DNA from: Phycisphaerales bacterium
GTDB lineage: Bacteria > Planctomycetota > Phycisphaerae > Phycisphaerales > UBA1924
DNA length: 64,000 nt
Direction: 5' to 3'
Assembly (NCBI GenBank): GCA_019750095.1
Contig: JAIEOW010000153.1
Coordinates: 1 to 64,000, forward strand
Shown here: piece by piece, positions 16,045-25,745 of the stretch
How the letters are laid out: the number at the start of each line of letters is the position of its first letter
How positions within the stretch are numbered: position 1 is the stretch's first letter
The notes under the pieces: generated by a model
Seen by the model: only the letters and a program-made list of their open reading frames with translations
The model's database searches: none
Told to the model about the DNA's origin: nothing
Position numbers and translations under genes: made by a program

Positions 16045-18652
16045 GGGGTGAGGGCTTTCTAGAAGAAGTGGGGGAGTTTGAGGTTTGCTTCTTCGGCTTT
16101 GTGCGAGGCCTTCGGGGCACATCCCCAGTCGCCGATTGTTCGAGCTCAAGGGACATCTTGGCCACTACGTCCGACCATTTTTCCGTAGATGCCGACGTGG
16201 ACCGAAGGTGCTCGGCCCACAGCGGAAACGAGAGTGGGGTCAGCTCTTCGGGCGTGCGATTCAGGATCGTCTGCTTGGACATTCGCTCTAGCGCTGTTCG
16301 TATGCGGCCGAGTTCCAGTTGCGAATCCAGCACTTCACGTCGCGCCTGGCGCAGAAGCAGATTCTCCGGGTCAAACTCTTCGAAGACGTCGAAGAACATC
16401 TCGCTGGAGGCCTGGAGGTGGCGTCCCGGCTTGGATTGACCCGGAAATCCGGGGACGACCAGCCCGGCAACACGCGCGATGTCTCGAAACTGGCGGCGGG
16501 CCATCGACGACGAGTTCACGCACGCCATGAGATCGTCCACAAGCGCCGTCGTGGAGAGCAGTCCAGCCCACCGCTCCTGCGGTAGGTCAAGCGGATCCTG
16601 TGAGCGCAACACCAGTCCATAGTCGTTGCAGTTGGCGGTGATCGTCGCCGGGGCTTCAAGGGTGATGCGATGGGCGAGCAGAGCGCCGAGTCCCTCATGG
16701 GCCATGCGCCCCTCGAATGGAAAGATGAAGACGTTATACGCGTCGGGCGTCTGGATCGACTCGATGAGCAGTTCGTCTGGTCCGGGCAAGGTGCTCCGCC
16801 GCATCTGCAGTTCAAGGATCGGTCGCATGGCCTCCATCTCTGGACCGATGAACACGCCGCTACGAGCATCGGCGAGCTTGCCCCGCACGGCGGCCGAGAG
16901 CTGGGTCGACAAGCTGAACCGCCCGCCATCCCAGCGCGACACCACGCCGCTGCGTTTGCGCGTGCGCTGCACGAAGACGGTGTTGTCGCGCACGCGGAGA
17001 ATCTCCAGGATCTTTCCGGCAAAGACGAACCGCGCGCCGACTTCCAACCTTGAGATGAAGCCCTCTTCGACATGCCCGAGCGATCGGCCGGAGAGATACT
17101 TCACCGCGAGTGAGTTCTCACCGGTGATGGTGCCGATAGTCATGCGATGGGTGCGGGCGATGCGGTCGCTGGCAACAGTCCAGCGCGATGGGTGCTCTTT
17201 CGCGGGGGCGACCCTGGCAAAGTGCGGATACGCCGTGAGCGCCTGGCCGCCTCTTTTGACAAAGTCCATGGCCCAGTGCCAATCGATGTCGCTCAGATCG
17301 CGATACGCATAGGTTGACCGGACTTCATCACGCACCACGGCCTCATCGAAGCCCGCCGGCGCTTCTGCGCACGCGATGGTGACCAGATGCTGGGCGAGCA
17401 CGTCCAGCGGAGCGGTCTGCGGCGGGCGCGACTCGATCTGCCTCGCCTCCGCCGCTTCTCGTGCCGCGGCAAACTCCACAAGCTCAAACGCGTGCGTCGG
17501 CACACCCAAGACGCGACTGGTCGCCCCGGGTTGATGGCCGGATCGTCCCGCACGTTGCAGCAATCGAGCCACACCCTTCGGGCTGCCGAGCTGGATGACC
17601 TGATCGACGGGGGAGAAGTCCACGCCGAGATCGAGTGAGCTGGTGCAGACCACGCATCGAAGCGAGCCAGCCGCCAGCATGTTCTCGACCTTTTGGCGCA
17701 GCCCGCGATCCAGTGAACCGTGATGGATGGCGACCTGGCCGATGAGATCATCGTCGGCGGCGAGCAGGCGCCCGAACCAGATCTCGGCCTGCGAGCGGGT
17801 GTTGGTGAACAGCAGCGTTGAGCGGGCCGCGCGAATGCGCTCGATCACCACGTCAACACTTCGCGTGCCCAGGTGGCCAGCCCAAGGAAAGCGCTCAATA
17901 TCCCGCGGAATCAGCATGTGAATCTGTAGATCCTTGGCGATCTGGCCGCGGACCAGAGCGGGCGTGTGCGCAGGGCGGACGCCCAGAAGCACATCGCGGG
18001 CCTGTTCCAGATTGCCGATCGTGGCCGAGACACCCCATGTGCGGAGCGCGGGGTTCAGCGTGCGCAGGCGTGCGAGTGCGAGTTCCATCTGCACCCCGCG
18101 TTTGGTGCCGATGAGCTCGTGCCACTCATCGACGACCACGGTGCGAAGGGTGGCGAATCGTTCGCGCCATGTGGAATGCGAGAGCAGCAGCGTCAAGCTC
18201 TCGGGCGTGGTGACCATCGCCGTGGGAAGGCGGTCCTTCTGTTTCTTGCGGAGCGACTGCGACGTGTCACCGGTGCGCGATTCGATGGTCCACGGCAGCC
18301 CGAGGGCCCGAGTGGGCTCCAGCAGTGAGGCGAGCGTGTCATTCGCCAGCGCCCGCAGCGGCGTAATCCACAACACGCGTATCGGCTCGCCGTCGCCCGT
18401 GGGGCGGACGGAGCGCTTCTTGCTTCCGGCGCGCAGCGGCGCGTCGGACACTCCGCCACTGGCCTCAAGCTCGCGCAGCCGCTCGATGACGGGCCCGAGC
18501 CATGCGGCCATCGTCTTCCCCACGCCGGTTGGGGCGTTGATCAGACCGGAGCGACCGTCGAGATAGGCCTGCCACGCCTGGAGCTGAAACTCAAAGGGCG
18601 ACCAGCCGCGGGAGGCAAAGAACTGTTCGATCGCGGGGTGCACTGTGGGCAT
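16004..18652 (-). CDS. Ligase-associated Lhr-type DEXH helicase
   Basis: An 882-residue superfamily 2 helicase of the Lhr-core type that travels with pdeM. It has Walker A in NAPTGVGKT, ITPLRALAND, TTPESL, the DEWH box in VVVDEWHELIGTKRG, SATIGN, FTNTRSQAE, and motif VI in QRAGRSGHQPG. The C-terminal half contains the winged-helix and Lhr C-terminal regions. It is expected to unwind DNA with 3'-5' polarity in repair. ATG at 18652 places FFASRGWSPFEFQ at the N terminus as in the family. The partner ligase and exonuclease are not within this window. Confidence 0.94.
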   Translation of the reverse strand: MPTVHPAIEQFFASRGWSPFEFQLQAWQAYLDGRSGLINAPTGVGKTMAAWLGPVIERLRELEASGGVSDAPLRAGSKKRSVRPTGDGEPIRVLWITPLRALANDTLASLLEPTRALGLPWTIESRTGDTSQSLRKKQKDRLPTAMVTTPESLTLLLSHSTWRERFATLRTVVVDEWHELIGTKRGVQMELALARLRTLNPALRTWGVSATIGNLEQARDVLLGVRPAHTPALVRGQIAKDLQIHMLIPRDIERFPWAGHLGTRSVDVVIERIRAARSTLLFTNTRSQAEIWFGRLLAADDDLIGQVAIHHGSLDRGLRQKVENMLAAGSLRCVVCTSSLDLGVDFSPVDQVIQLGSPKGVARLLQRAGRSGHQPGATSRVLGVPTHAFELVEFAAAREAAEARQIESRPPQTAPLDVLAQHLVTIACAEAPAGFDEAVVRDEVRSTYAYRDLSDIDWHWAMDFVKRGGQALTAYPHFARVAPAKEHPSRWTVASDRIARTHRMTIGTITGENSLAVKYLSGRSLGHVEEGFISRLEVGARFVFAGKILEILRVRDNTVFVQRTRKRSGVVSRWDGGRFSLSTQLSAAVRGKLADARSGVFIGPEMEAMRPILELQMRRSTLPGPDELLIESIQTPDAYNVFIFPFEGRMAHEGLGALLAHRITLEAPATITANCNDYGLVLRSQDPLDLPQERWAGLLSTTALVDDLMACVNSSSMARRQFRDIARVAGLVVPGFPGQSKPGRHLQASSEMFFDVFEEFDPENLLLRQARREVLDSQLELGRIRTALERMSKQTILNRTPEELTPLSFPLWAEHLRSTSASTEKWSDVVAKMSLELEQSATGDVPRRPRTKPKKQTSNSPTSSRKPSPRARPATRRRPLGR

Positions 18653-18880
18653 CGTTGGAGGGCTGCGCTGAGAGCGAGACCTCGCGATACTCGGACCAAG
18701 GGAGACAACGGGATGTCTGCGGTGACCCTGTTGCGGCTGCGGGGTATGCGAGCCATGCCGGTGGTTCCAGTGCGCAAACCCGCACAGGGGGACCCTCTGT
18801 GCAGTCTGAGCACGGTTGTGTCGATCTCCGACAGGTGCGTTGAAGGAGCCATTGCCGGCGCACCAAGGGGCCCACGCCAG

Positions 18881-19297
18881 ATGACCACCGCCCAGACCAT
18901 CGTGATCGCCGACGACGAGGCACCGATTCGCCTCGTGGTGAGCGAGAAACTCCGGTCTTCCGGGTTTGTCGTGCACGAGGCGAGGGATGGTGAAGAGGCC
19001 CTGGAACTGGTCCGAAAACACCGCCCATGCTGCGTGGTGACCGACCTGCAGATGCCCTATATGAATGGGCTGGAGTTCGCGATGGCGATGAAAGCCGACG
19101 CCGCAACGGCCCAGATTCCCGTGCTGCTTCTCACGGCACGCGGACACGTGCTGACCGATGACATGCTCGCCCGCACCAGCATCCGGCGCGTGATGAGCAA
19201 ACCTTTCAGCGTTCGCGATCTGCTCGCGTATGTCCAGAACGAACTGATCCCTTCGAGCGCGCGTCCCGCGTCCCGATCATTGAGCCAAGCCGCATGA
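18881..19297 (+). CDS. Single-domain response regulator (CheY-like)
   Basis: A 138-residue receiver domain with the acidic pocket ADDEAP, the phospho-acceptor Asp in VVTDLQMP, the Thr in LLLTARG and Lys in VMSKPFS. There is no output domain. ATG at 18881 has AAGGGG about 10 bases upstream. It overlaps the next gene by 4 bases (ATGA), so it probably signals to, or with, the HD-GYP protein. It diverges from the helicase gene with a 228-base gap likely to hold both promoters. Confidence 0.94.
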   Translation: MTTAQTIVIADDEAPIRLVVSEKLRSSGFVVHEARDGEEALELVRKHRPCCVVTDLQMPYMNGLEFAMAMKADAATAQIPVLLLTARGHVLTDDMLARTSIRRVMSKPFSVRDLLAYVQNELIPSSARPASRSLSQAA

Positions 19298-20943
19298 TTC
19301 CAGCTCCGCCGCGACTATCGATCAGTGATCACCGGGGCCAGGCGATCCGGACGCTGCGCGAGCGGTGTCTGACGCTGGGCGTGGCGACGTGGAGGTGCGA
19401 TAACGCGGGTCTGATCGTCAGCGATCCGGAACAGGGTGCCCCCGTCGGGCTGCTCTGGGGTTCTCGGGCCATCGCCGGCTTGATCTCTGGTGCGGTGCGC
19501 GATGCCAACTCAGGCCCCGATGCGGGCGAGCGGCCTCGGATCGTCGAGCTGTTCACCGGATGCTGGGCGGTGCTCCTGCCCGAGCGTCGGCGGCGCGATC
19601 GCACGGGCTGGCTTGTGGGCCTTGCGCTCTCGGTCGAGGGTCTCAACGCTCGTGCGTTCGAAGAAGCATGTCTGAGCGCGGCACTTGATGTCCACGCCAT
19701 GCGCCGCGTGCTGACTCCTCACGCCCGATACACGCGGGCCTCGATGGACGCTCTTCGCGACGCCATGCTCTGGATGGTGCAGGACCTGCTGCATGTCGAG
19801 GAGAGCGACCAGACCGTAAGCGGTTTCACCCGGCAGCTCTCGGATTGCTTTGAGACGATCGATCTGCTCTACGCACTCGGTCGATCGATGAACGAACTCA
19901 CCCATCCTGGTCAGTTCGTCGAGCATCTCTGCCGCCGCGTCCGCGACACGCTGAACTTCGGTTTCGTTGGCGCGTACTTCCTTCCGGGAAGTGCCCCCGG
20001 TGCGGATGTCGATGGCGCGCTGATTGTCCAAGGCGAGACGCGCCTGCGCCCGCTGCTCGAGGCCGAGCTCAAGAACGTTCTGGCCGGGATCGACCCGGAT
20101 TCCGGTCGCGTGCTCATCAACGAACTGGGCGGCAAGCCGCTGCCCGGCGCGGGCCAGGTGTTGATGCATCCGGTGCTCCGCGCCGGTCGGCCCATCGGGT
20201 TGCTCTTCTCAGGCGACAAGCACGGCGATGACCCGCAGGTCTCCAGCTATGACATCCAGTTGATGGAAGCCGCCGCGGGATACGCCGGCGCGTTCATCGA
20301 CAACGCCGTGCTCTACGCCGAGCAGAAGGCCCTCTCGCTGGGCACGCTCGAAACCCTCTCCGCCGCGATCGACGCCAAAGACCGCTACACCTGCGGCCAT
20401 TCCCAGCGCGTCGCGCTGCTCTCCAAGCAACTCGCCCTCGCCGCGGGAATGGATGAGGATCAGGCCGAACGCGTCCGCGTGGCCGGGCTGGTGCACGACA
20501 TCGGCAAGATCGGCGTGCCCGAGAATGTCCTGACCAAGAGCGGCAAGCTGACCGACGATGAGTTCGACGCCATCAAGAAGCACCCGGAGATCGGTCACCG
20601 AATCCTCAAGGACCTTCCCCTCATGTCCGACGTGCTGCCAGGCGTGCTGCACCACCACGAGCGATGGGATGGCCGCGGCTATCCGCACAGGATCGCCGGC
20701 GAGAGCATCCCGCTTCAGGCCCGCATCATCGCACTCGCCGATACGTTCGACGCGATGAGTTCCAACCGCTCCTATCGCTCCGCAATGCCGAGGGCGCAGG
20801 TGCTGGTCGAGATCCAGAAGTGCTCGGGTGCGCAGTTCGATCCCGCGCTCGCCAAGCTCTTCATCACCCTCGACCTCAGCGAGTATGACCGCATGGTGAA
20901 CCTGCACCAGACCACAGAAAACGCTGCAGCGACGGCGGCCTGA
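19294..20943 (+). CDS. GAF-like and HD-GYP domain protein, putative cyclic-di-GMP phosphodiesterase
   Basis: A 549-residue cytosolic protein. The middle (about 185-340) resembles a GAF sensor. The last 200 residues form an HD-GYP domain with KDRYTCGHSQRV, the HD pair in LVHDIGKIGVP, HPEIGHRIL, HHERWDGRGYP and ADTFDAMSSNRSYR. These residues make up the metal site of enzymes that hydrolyse cyclic di-GMP. Coupling to the upstream receiver suggests two-component control of second-messenger levels. The downstream pilus/secretion operon on the other strand may be a target, which is inference only. Confidence 0.93.
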   Translation: MIPAPPRLSISDHRGQAIRTLRERCLTLGVATWRCDNAGLIVSDPEQGAPVGLLWGSRAIAGLISGAVRDANSGPDAGERPRIVELFTGCWAVLLPERRRRDRTGWLVGLALSVEGLNARAFEEACLSAALDVHAMRRVLTPHARYTRASMDALRDAMLWMVQDLLHVEESDQTVSGFTRQLSDCFETIDLLYALGRSMNELTHPGQFVEHLCRRVRDTLNFGFVGAYFLPGSAPGADVDGALIVQGETRLRPLLEAELKNVLAGIDPDSGRVLINELGGKPLPGAGQVLMHPVLRAGRPIGLLFSGDKHGDDPQVSSYDIQLMEAAAGYAGAFIDNAVLYAEQKALSLGTLETLSAAIDAKDRYTCGHSQRVALLSKQLALAAGMDEDQAERVRVAGLVHDIGKIGVPENVLTKSGKLTDDEFDAIKKHPEIGHRILKDLPLMSDVLPGVLHHHERWDGRGYPHRIAGESIPLQARIIALADTFDAMSSNRSYRSAMPRAQVLVEIQKCSGAQFDPALAKLFITLDLSEYDRMVNLHQTTENAAATAA

Positions 20944-20982
20944 TGCGGTCATCGCTCCAGTCGTGACATGATCGTCATAAAC

Positions 20983-22386
20983 TCAACGACCGGATACTCC
21001 GGGAAGTGTCACACCGACGCCTACGCCCGGCAGCTTGAGATCGATGTCAATCGAGGCGGCCCTTCCACCCGCGGCGGTGAGTGTTTCGGCGGTCTCCCAC
21101 CGGTAAGACCCGGCCACCGGTCGCATTGCCCGCGGCTTGGTGTACCCCGCAGGAACGCTCTGCAGGAGCGCAGGATCCGTCGCGAAGGTCGCACTCTCCT
21201 TGATCGAGATCGCCCCGTCGGCGATCAGCGTGCCGATCAGCCCGAAGTTCGACCCCACGCGCACCTCCGGCGTGCCCATGACATGAATGATCCCTCTGAC
21301 CATCGGGACATAGGCGTCATCCATGGTCTGGTCCGACGCACCCTGAAACGGCGACCAGATCGGATTGGGGTTTGCGCCCACAGCCGCCTCTTGAAACGCC
21401 GCCACCGTGTTGCTCAGCGAGACGTTTGAGGGTTGGGTCGAGCGGACGAGCAGCGCGATGCCCGAGTTTCGCGGCTGCCAGAGAATGTCCTCGGTCAGTT
21501 GCAGGCTCGAGTTCGCGCCAAGCTCCACCAGCAGCGTCGCGTCGATGCGGCATCGCCGAATCGTCAGAGTCTGCCCCGCCGGAACCGTGATCACGTACGT
21601 GCCCAGGAGATTGGGCATGCCGACCGGATTGCTCGTCGACGACAGCACGCACTTCTCAAGCGTGCCCGCCGTGAGTGAGTTGTAACTGAGCCTGATGGCC
21701 CGCGATGTCAGCGTCGTCCACGCGTCGGTCCCGGGCATCGCCGGCATCATCGAGAGTCGCGTCACCGAACCCGTAATCGTGCCCGCGCGCACGACCGATG
21801 CAAACTGAGCATCGCCATTGAGCGTCGCCCCCGGCTCAAGGATCAGCGTTCCCGCCGTCGATACCGGGCTTGATCCGGCCGACGCGTACACACCGCCCGC
21901 GATCGAGATGCCGGTCGCCGAGTGCATCGGTAGCCGAAGCACGTCCATCGGCTCGATCGCCCCGGCGACGACCTCCACGGAGCAGTAGCGTGTCGCAGTT
22001 CGATGCTTGCCCTGTGCAAACACGCGGATAGTGTCACCCGCAGCCGAGACCAGTGAACCCCCATTCGGGTCGAGTACGGTCAGCACGGCCGCAGAGTCGC
22101 CGATCGAGAGCGGCCCGACCGTCGAGCCGTGCGTGAGCGCGGATGTCCACGCCGAGTCCGTGTTGAGCGCGTTCAGGGCGATCTCGATCGCGCCGGCCGC
22201 CGCAGTCGCTGCCGAGGAACCATCTCCCGCGCTGGTGACCGACCGGAGCTGTGCTCTGGCGATCCCTGCCGCTGCGAGTCCGACGATCATCACCAGCACC
22301 GAAGCACCAAGCACCAGCACGTACACGCTCCCGCGGGCAAGGGCACGTCGCTCTCGTCGGTCGAGGTTGTGGCGGCGATGGGTCAT
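20983..22386 (-). CDS. PilX-like secreted/pilus assembly protein, last gene of the pseudopilin operon
   Basis: A 467-residue protein with one N-terminal membrane helix (YVLVLGASVLVMIVGLAAAG) after a basic stretch, and a long extracytoplasmic region rich in Ser, Thr, Gly and beta-type repeats. It lacks a GFTLxE prepilin site. Position at the end of a pseudopilin operon, and the start overlapping the preceding gene by 4 bases, suggest a minor pilus-tip or PilX/GspK-like role. Sequence identity to those families is not obvious. Confidence 0.7.
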   Translation of the reverse strand: MTHRRHNLDRRERRALARGSVYVLVLGASVLVMIVGLAAAGIARAQLRSVTSAGDGSSAATAAAGAIEIALNALNTDSAWTSALTHGSTVGPLSIGDSAAVLTVLDPNGGSLVSAAGDTIRVFAQGKHRTATRYCSVEVVAGAIEPMDVLRLPMHSATGISIAGGVYASAGSSPVSTAGTLILEPGATLNGDAQFASVVRAGTITGSVTRLSMMPAMPGTDAWTTLTSRAIRLSYNSLTAGTLEKCVLSSTSNPVGMPNLLGTYVITVPAGQTLTIRRCRIDATLLVELGANSSLQLTEDILWQPRNSGIALLVRSTQPSNVSLSNTVAAFQEAAVGANPNPIWSPFQGASDQTMDDAYVPMVRGIIHVMGTPEVRVGSNFGLIGTLIADGAISIKESATFATDPALLQSVPAGYTKPRAMRPVAGSYRWETAETLTAAGGRAASIDIDLKLPGVGVGVTLPGVSGR

Positions 22387-22997
22387 GGTGTCGGTGCGTT
22401 CAGAAGTGGTGCTTGGGTGTGCACGGTCGGCCCACCAGTCGGCGTCATCGTGATGTGCGTCAGAATCGTGTGATCCCCCGAGGTCGTCGCGGCGTCATAG
22501 AGCCCGCTTGCGCCGCGCACCGCCCAGGCTGTGTACTCGACGCCGCGCGGGCTCGTCGCAGCCACAAAGACCACCTTCAGCCCGACATCGGTGGTGCTGA
22601 TGGACATTTGGCCGGTCGCGAGGTTCACGCTCACCGTCCGCACGCTGGCCCTTCGACGCCACCCCTTGAACGTGATCCGAGAGGCCCCGATGAGTGCTTC
22701 CGCAGGCGACTCGGACAGGTTGTCATAGTCGCCGACATCGTCCAGTGTCGAGCGATCTGCCTGAGTCTCGAGCTCCTGCTTGCCATCCGGGTCGACATAC
22801 GCCTGCTGCATGATCTCCGTGAGCAGTTGCTGCGCAAGCATCTCCCCGGTCCTCTGCTCGGCGATCACGGCACGTCCTCTCGCCGCGCTCCCCGACGCGG
22901 CAAAGCCCGCGGCCAGCATCAGGCCGACGATGACGATGCACAGCGCCGACTCCACAAGTGTGAAGGCCCTGTGCCGTGTGCGAGAGCGGTTGGTCAT
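22383..22997 (-). CDS. Pseudopilin-like protein (GspI/PilV-like)
   Basis: A 204-residue protein with the class III signal RAFTLVESALCIVIVGLML starting near residue 10: basic leader, cleavage site, Glu at +5 and hydrophobic helix. The residue before the cleavage Phe is Ala instead of the usual Gly. Start and stop overlap both neighbours by 4 bases. It is presumably a minor pseudopilin of the type II secretion/type IV pilus apparatus coded upstream. Confidence 0.85.
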   Translation of the reverse strand: MTNRSRTRHRAFTLVESALCIVIVGLMLAAGFAASGSAARGRAVIAEQRTGEMLAQQLLTEIMQQAYVDPDGKQELETQADRSTLDDVGDYDNLSESPAEALIGASRITFKGWRRRASVRTVSVNLATGQMSISTTDVGLKVVFVAATSPRGVEYTAWAVRGASGLYDAATTSGDHTILTHITMTPTGGPTVHTQAPLLNAPTP

Positions 22998-24013
22998 TCC
23001 GTCACCCTCGCTCCGGGCAACCGCCTCGTGACGTTCCCTCGCAACTGCAGGCTCGTGTCGGAGTGGACCGCAAAGGTCCAGTTCGCTCCGGCATCCAGCG
23101 ATGTTGCGAGAAAACCCGAACTTGGTTGCCCCGGCTGGTTCGTCTCCACAGGAATCGCCACAACCGGCTGCGTGGATGACAGGGCGTCCACCACGACCCA
23201 GATCGACGCTCCGCCGCTGAGATCCACAGGTGGGCTCACGGCGATCGTGCCGAATGCGACTGTTGCAAATGTGTTCGGGCGAACCGAGATCTCCCCCGCC
23301 CCGGCCAGCGTTCCGGAAGTTGGTCCGCCCGGACCAGCAAGGAACAGGCGGACTCTCACGGTGCCGTTGCGCTTGCGAAGCAGCGCAACAGATACCTCGT
23401 TGATCTGTACGCTCACCACGCTCACTGGGGCCGTCCACAACTGCGCCATGATCGCATCGGTTGAGACATCAACGGTACTGGCACGGCCACTCGCGTTCGC
23501 GTTATAGTTCGCCAGCACCTGCAGCGTCCGCGTCTCGGCCTTGGGCGCTAGCTGAACTAGGTGCGAGAACTCGATGTTCGCCGCGGAATCAACGAAGACG
23601 CGGGGTGTCGCGCCATTGAACGAGCGCATCACCGGATCGCCCGATACGCCAGACCACGTGTAACCAATCTTCTCTTCCTCTGCATCACCATCGCGATCCG
23701 GAACGGTGAAGATCAGCGAAGCCGGCTTGCGTTCGATGAGGCCGGTCGCCGTCGTCAGTTCCGAACGAACAAGCTCGATCGCGCGACCCCCGGTGACCGA
23801 GCGGGCGTTGCCCTCCTTGCCAAGGTCGGCCGCACCCGCCGACAGCGTGAGCGCGGCCCCCATTCCAACCAGCAGAATGGAGACGATCGCCATCGCGAGG
23901 ATCACCTCGATAAGCGAAAAGCCGCCCGCGCGTGCGTTGTTCTCAGGGCGTCGCGACAACAACGGTTCCTCCGGATCTGTCCACGGTGATGACCCGCCTG
24001 AGCTCTCCGGCAT
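22994..24013 (-). CDS. Pseudopilin-like protein (GspJ/PilW-like)
   Basis: The prepilin signal GGFSLIEVILAMAIVSILLV is followed by a large globular region, as in GspJ/PilW minor pseudopilins. ATG at 24013 (339 residues) overlaps the upstream gene by 71 bases. TTG near 23959 would leave the short leader typical of prepilins and only a small overlap, and is at least as likely. The C-terminal half is Ser/Val/Thr-rich and beta-like. It belongs to the 21-33 kb operon. Confidence 0.85.
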   Translation of the reverse strand: MPESSGGSSPWTDPEEPLLSRRPENNARAGGFSLIEVILAMAIVSILLVGMGAALTLSAGAADLGKEGNARSVTGGRAIELVRSELTTATGLIERKPASLIFTVPDRDGDAEEEKIGYTWSGVSGDPVMRSFNGATPRVFVDSAANIEFSHLVQLAPKAETRTLQVLANYNANASGRASTVDVSTDAIMAQLWTAPVSVVSVQINEVSVALLRKRNGTVRVRLFLAGPGGPTSGTLAGAGEISVRPNTFATVAFGTIAVSPPVDLSGGASIWVVVDALSSTQPVVAIPVETNQPGQPSSGFLATSLDAGANWTFAVHSDTSLQLRGNVTRRLPGARVTE

Positions 24014-24458
24014 TCAGCGTCACACTGAGATCCTCCGTCGGCTGTCCCCACCCATCAAAGACCAGTACCGAACGACCGTCGCCGACCACGACGCTCGACA
24101 TGGTGACCCGATACGGCTCCTCCGCAAGCGCGATCGTGTAGTCCGCCGAGCGGGCTTTCAGTCCCGGTTCTCCAACGAGCACGTACGTGCTTCCCGGACG
24201 ATCAAAGCGGATCGTTCTCGCAGCTCCACTTGACATGGCACGCATCTGGATCAGCTCGAGGTCCTGCTTCAGCCGAGCCGCCGCAAGCTCCAGCCGATAC
24301 CGCGTCGCGCTCGATGAGAAGCGAAACAGAGCGATCGAGCTTCCCAGTGCGATGATCGCGAGCACCACCACCAGTTCGACCAGTGTGAAACCCGAAGAGA
24401 CAAACGCCCGAGTGCGCCAAGCAGGCGGACTCGGGCGGTGATGGTCCTTGATGCTCAT
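23943..24458 (-). CDS. Pseudopilin-like protein (GspH-like)
   Basis: A 171-residue protein. The basic leader precedes SSGFTLVELVVVLAIIALGS, a canonical prepilin cleavage site with Gly at -1 and Glu at +5. The following text (RYRLELAAARLKQDLELIQMRA) is the amphipathic region common to GspH minor pseudopilins, and the domain ends in beta strands. ATG at 24458 gives a 20-residue leader. It lies 37 bases after the major pseudopilin gene. Confidence 0.88.
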   Translation of the reverse strand: MSIKDHHRPSPPAWRTRAFVSSGFTLVELVVVLAIIALGSSIALFRFSSSATRYRLELAAARLKQDLELIQMRAMSSGAARTIRFDRPGSTYVLVGEPGLKARSADYTIALAEEPYRVTMSSVVVGDGRSVLVFDGWGQPTEDLSVTLNAGELRRVITVDRSGGTVVVATP

Positions 24459-24495
24459 ACCCAGCTCGTCGCAGCGCGAACCGAGGACAACCCGA

Positions 24496-24978
24496 TCAGT
24501 ACGTGTTGAACTTCTTCCCGGCCGTGTCGGTCTGGCTGTCGGCCACGTTGGCCCAGATCTGGCCAGTGGTCTTGTCGTACATCCATCCGCCCGCGGATCC
24601 ATCGGGCGACGTGCCCTGGGTGATCGTCACGTTGCGGCCCGCCGCCGGTCCGGCGTTCATCACCGGAATCGCACGAAGATACGGCCCATAGATGTGGGTC
24701 GCGCCGGTGCCGACCGTGCCATCGATATCCGTCTTGCTCGTCAGCTTGGTCGCAAGGTCTGCGGCGGTCGGAAACTCGCCGTTGTGCTCGCTTCCATACA
24801 GGTCGATCGCCTTGCGGAGCACCGCCAAGTTGCCCGCCAGCGTGCTCTCGTTGGCACCCGTGGCGCCGCGGCTCATCCGCGGAATCGCGATCGCCGCGAT
24901 GATCCCGATGATCACCACCACGATGACAAGTTCGATCAGGCTGAACGCGCTGCGACGAGAACGAGCGATGGCGAACAT
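24496..24978 (-). CDS. Major pseudopilin, GspG-like
   Basis: A 160-residue protein with the class III signal SAFSLIELVIVVVIIGIIAA, then the IPRMSRGA turn and a compact domain with YGSEHNGEFPT and a C-terminal GGWMYDKTTGQIWAN segment. This resembles GspG/type IV pilins of planctomycetes. The residue before the cleavage Phe is Ala, not Gly. AGGAG is well placed ahead of ATG 24978. A 148-base gap separates it from the assembly genes, room for its own promoter, as expected for the most abundant subunit. Confidence 0.9.
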   Translation of the reverse strand: MFAIARSRRSAFSLIELVIVVVIIGIIAAIAIPRMSRGATGANESTLAGNLAVLRKAIDLYGSEHNGEFPTAADLATKLTSKTDIDGTVGTGATHIYGPYLRAIPVMNAGPAAGRNVTITQGTSPDGSAGGWMYDKTTGQIWANVADSQTDTAGKKFNTY

Positions 24979-25126
24979 AATGCACTCCTGCGAGTAGATC
25001 GGTCCTGGACCGCGGCCGCTCGGCCATCCGGTCGATACTCGCTATCGAGTGGTTCGCACCCCATCTTCATCCGCCTCGCCACGGATGTGTCAAAACCAAG
25101 CCAAACAGCCACTTTCTGGCGCAGGT

Positions 25127-25720
25127 TCAGGACCGAGAATCCGCCGATGCCACTCCCTGCGTCGGCAGATCAGGATTCGTCGCCAGCGGCACCATCACCT
25201 CGCCGCCGGGCCCGGTGAACACCCCATGCAGAGCCACGCCCACGCCCTGTTCAATGCGAGTCAGCATGTACCCCGCGATCGAGCCGCCAACCTCGATCCG
25301 CTTGCCATTCACGACCGCCGACACCGGACGGCCGTCGACACCCCGAATCACCAGGCTCAGCCGCAGGTCCGGCATCACGTGTGTCGGTGAAGCCGTCGGC
25401 ACGTTCTCGGACGCGATGACGACCGCCCGTGCTGGCCGCCACACCGCGGGGATCACCATCGTCTCCTCCGCAAGCGCGTTGTCCGCAGCGCTCATTCGGG
25501 CGACGCGATCCAATCGCTCGGCGATCGTCGCCACCTTCGCATCCGGTGCCCGCTGGCTCCCGGGGCGAGAGCCGCTCGCGGCAGCCACAATCCCCGCGCT
25601 CGCCTCGAGCGCCTCGGGAGAGGGATAACCGATGACAAAACGATCCACCGCGATGGCGCTCGCTGCAAGAACGCAGACCCCGATCGCGACCCTGTGCTTG
25701 GTCGATAGACTCATGCCCAT
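25127..25720 (-). CDS. Bitopic inner-membrane protein, possibly PilP/GspC-like
   Basis: A 197-residue protein with one N-terminal membrane helix (VAIGVCVLAASAIAVDRFVIG), an Ala-rich linker and a C-terminal beta-rich domain (DLRLSLVIRGVDGRPVSAV, NGKRIEVGGSIAGYMLTRI). That layout and the place after PilM/N/O-like genes fit the PilP or GspC homology-region protein, which links the inner-membrane platform to a secretin. Direct family motifs are weak. Either ATG 25720 or ATG 25714 could start it. Confidence 0.65.
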   Translation of the reverse strand: MGMSLSTKHRVAIGVCVLAASAIAVDRFVIGYPSPEALEASAGIVAAASGSRPGSQRAPDAKVATIAERLDRVARMSAADNALAEETMVIPAVWRPARAVVIASENVPTASPTHVMPDLRLSLVIRGVDGRPVSAVVNGKRIEVGGSIAGYMLTRIEQGVGVALHGVFTGPGGEVMVPLATNPDLPTQGVASADSRS

Positions 25721-25745
25721 ATTGGGCGATTCAGCCGCGCCGCTG

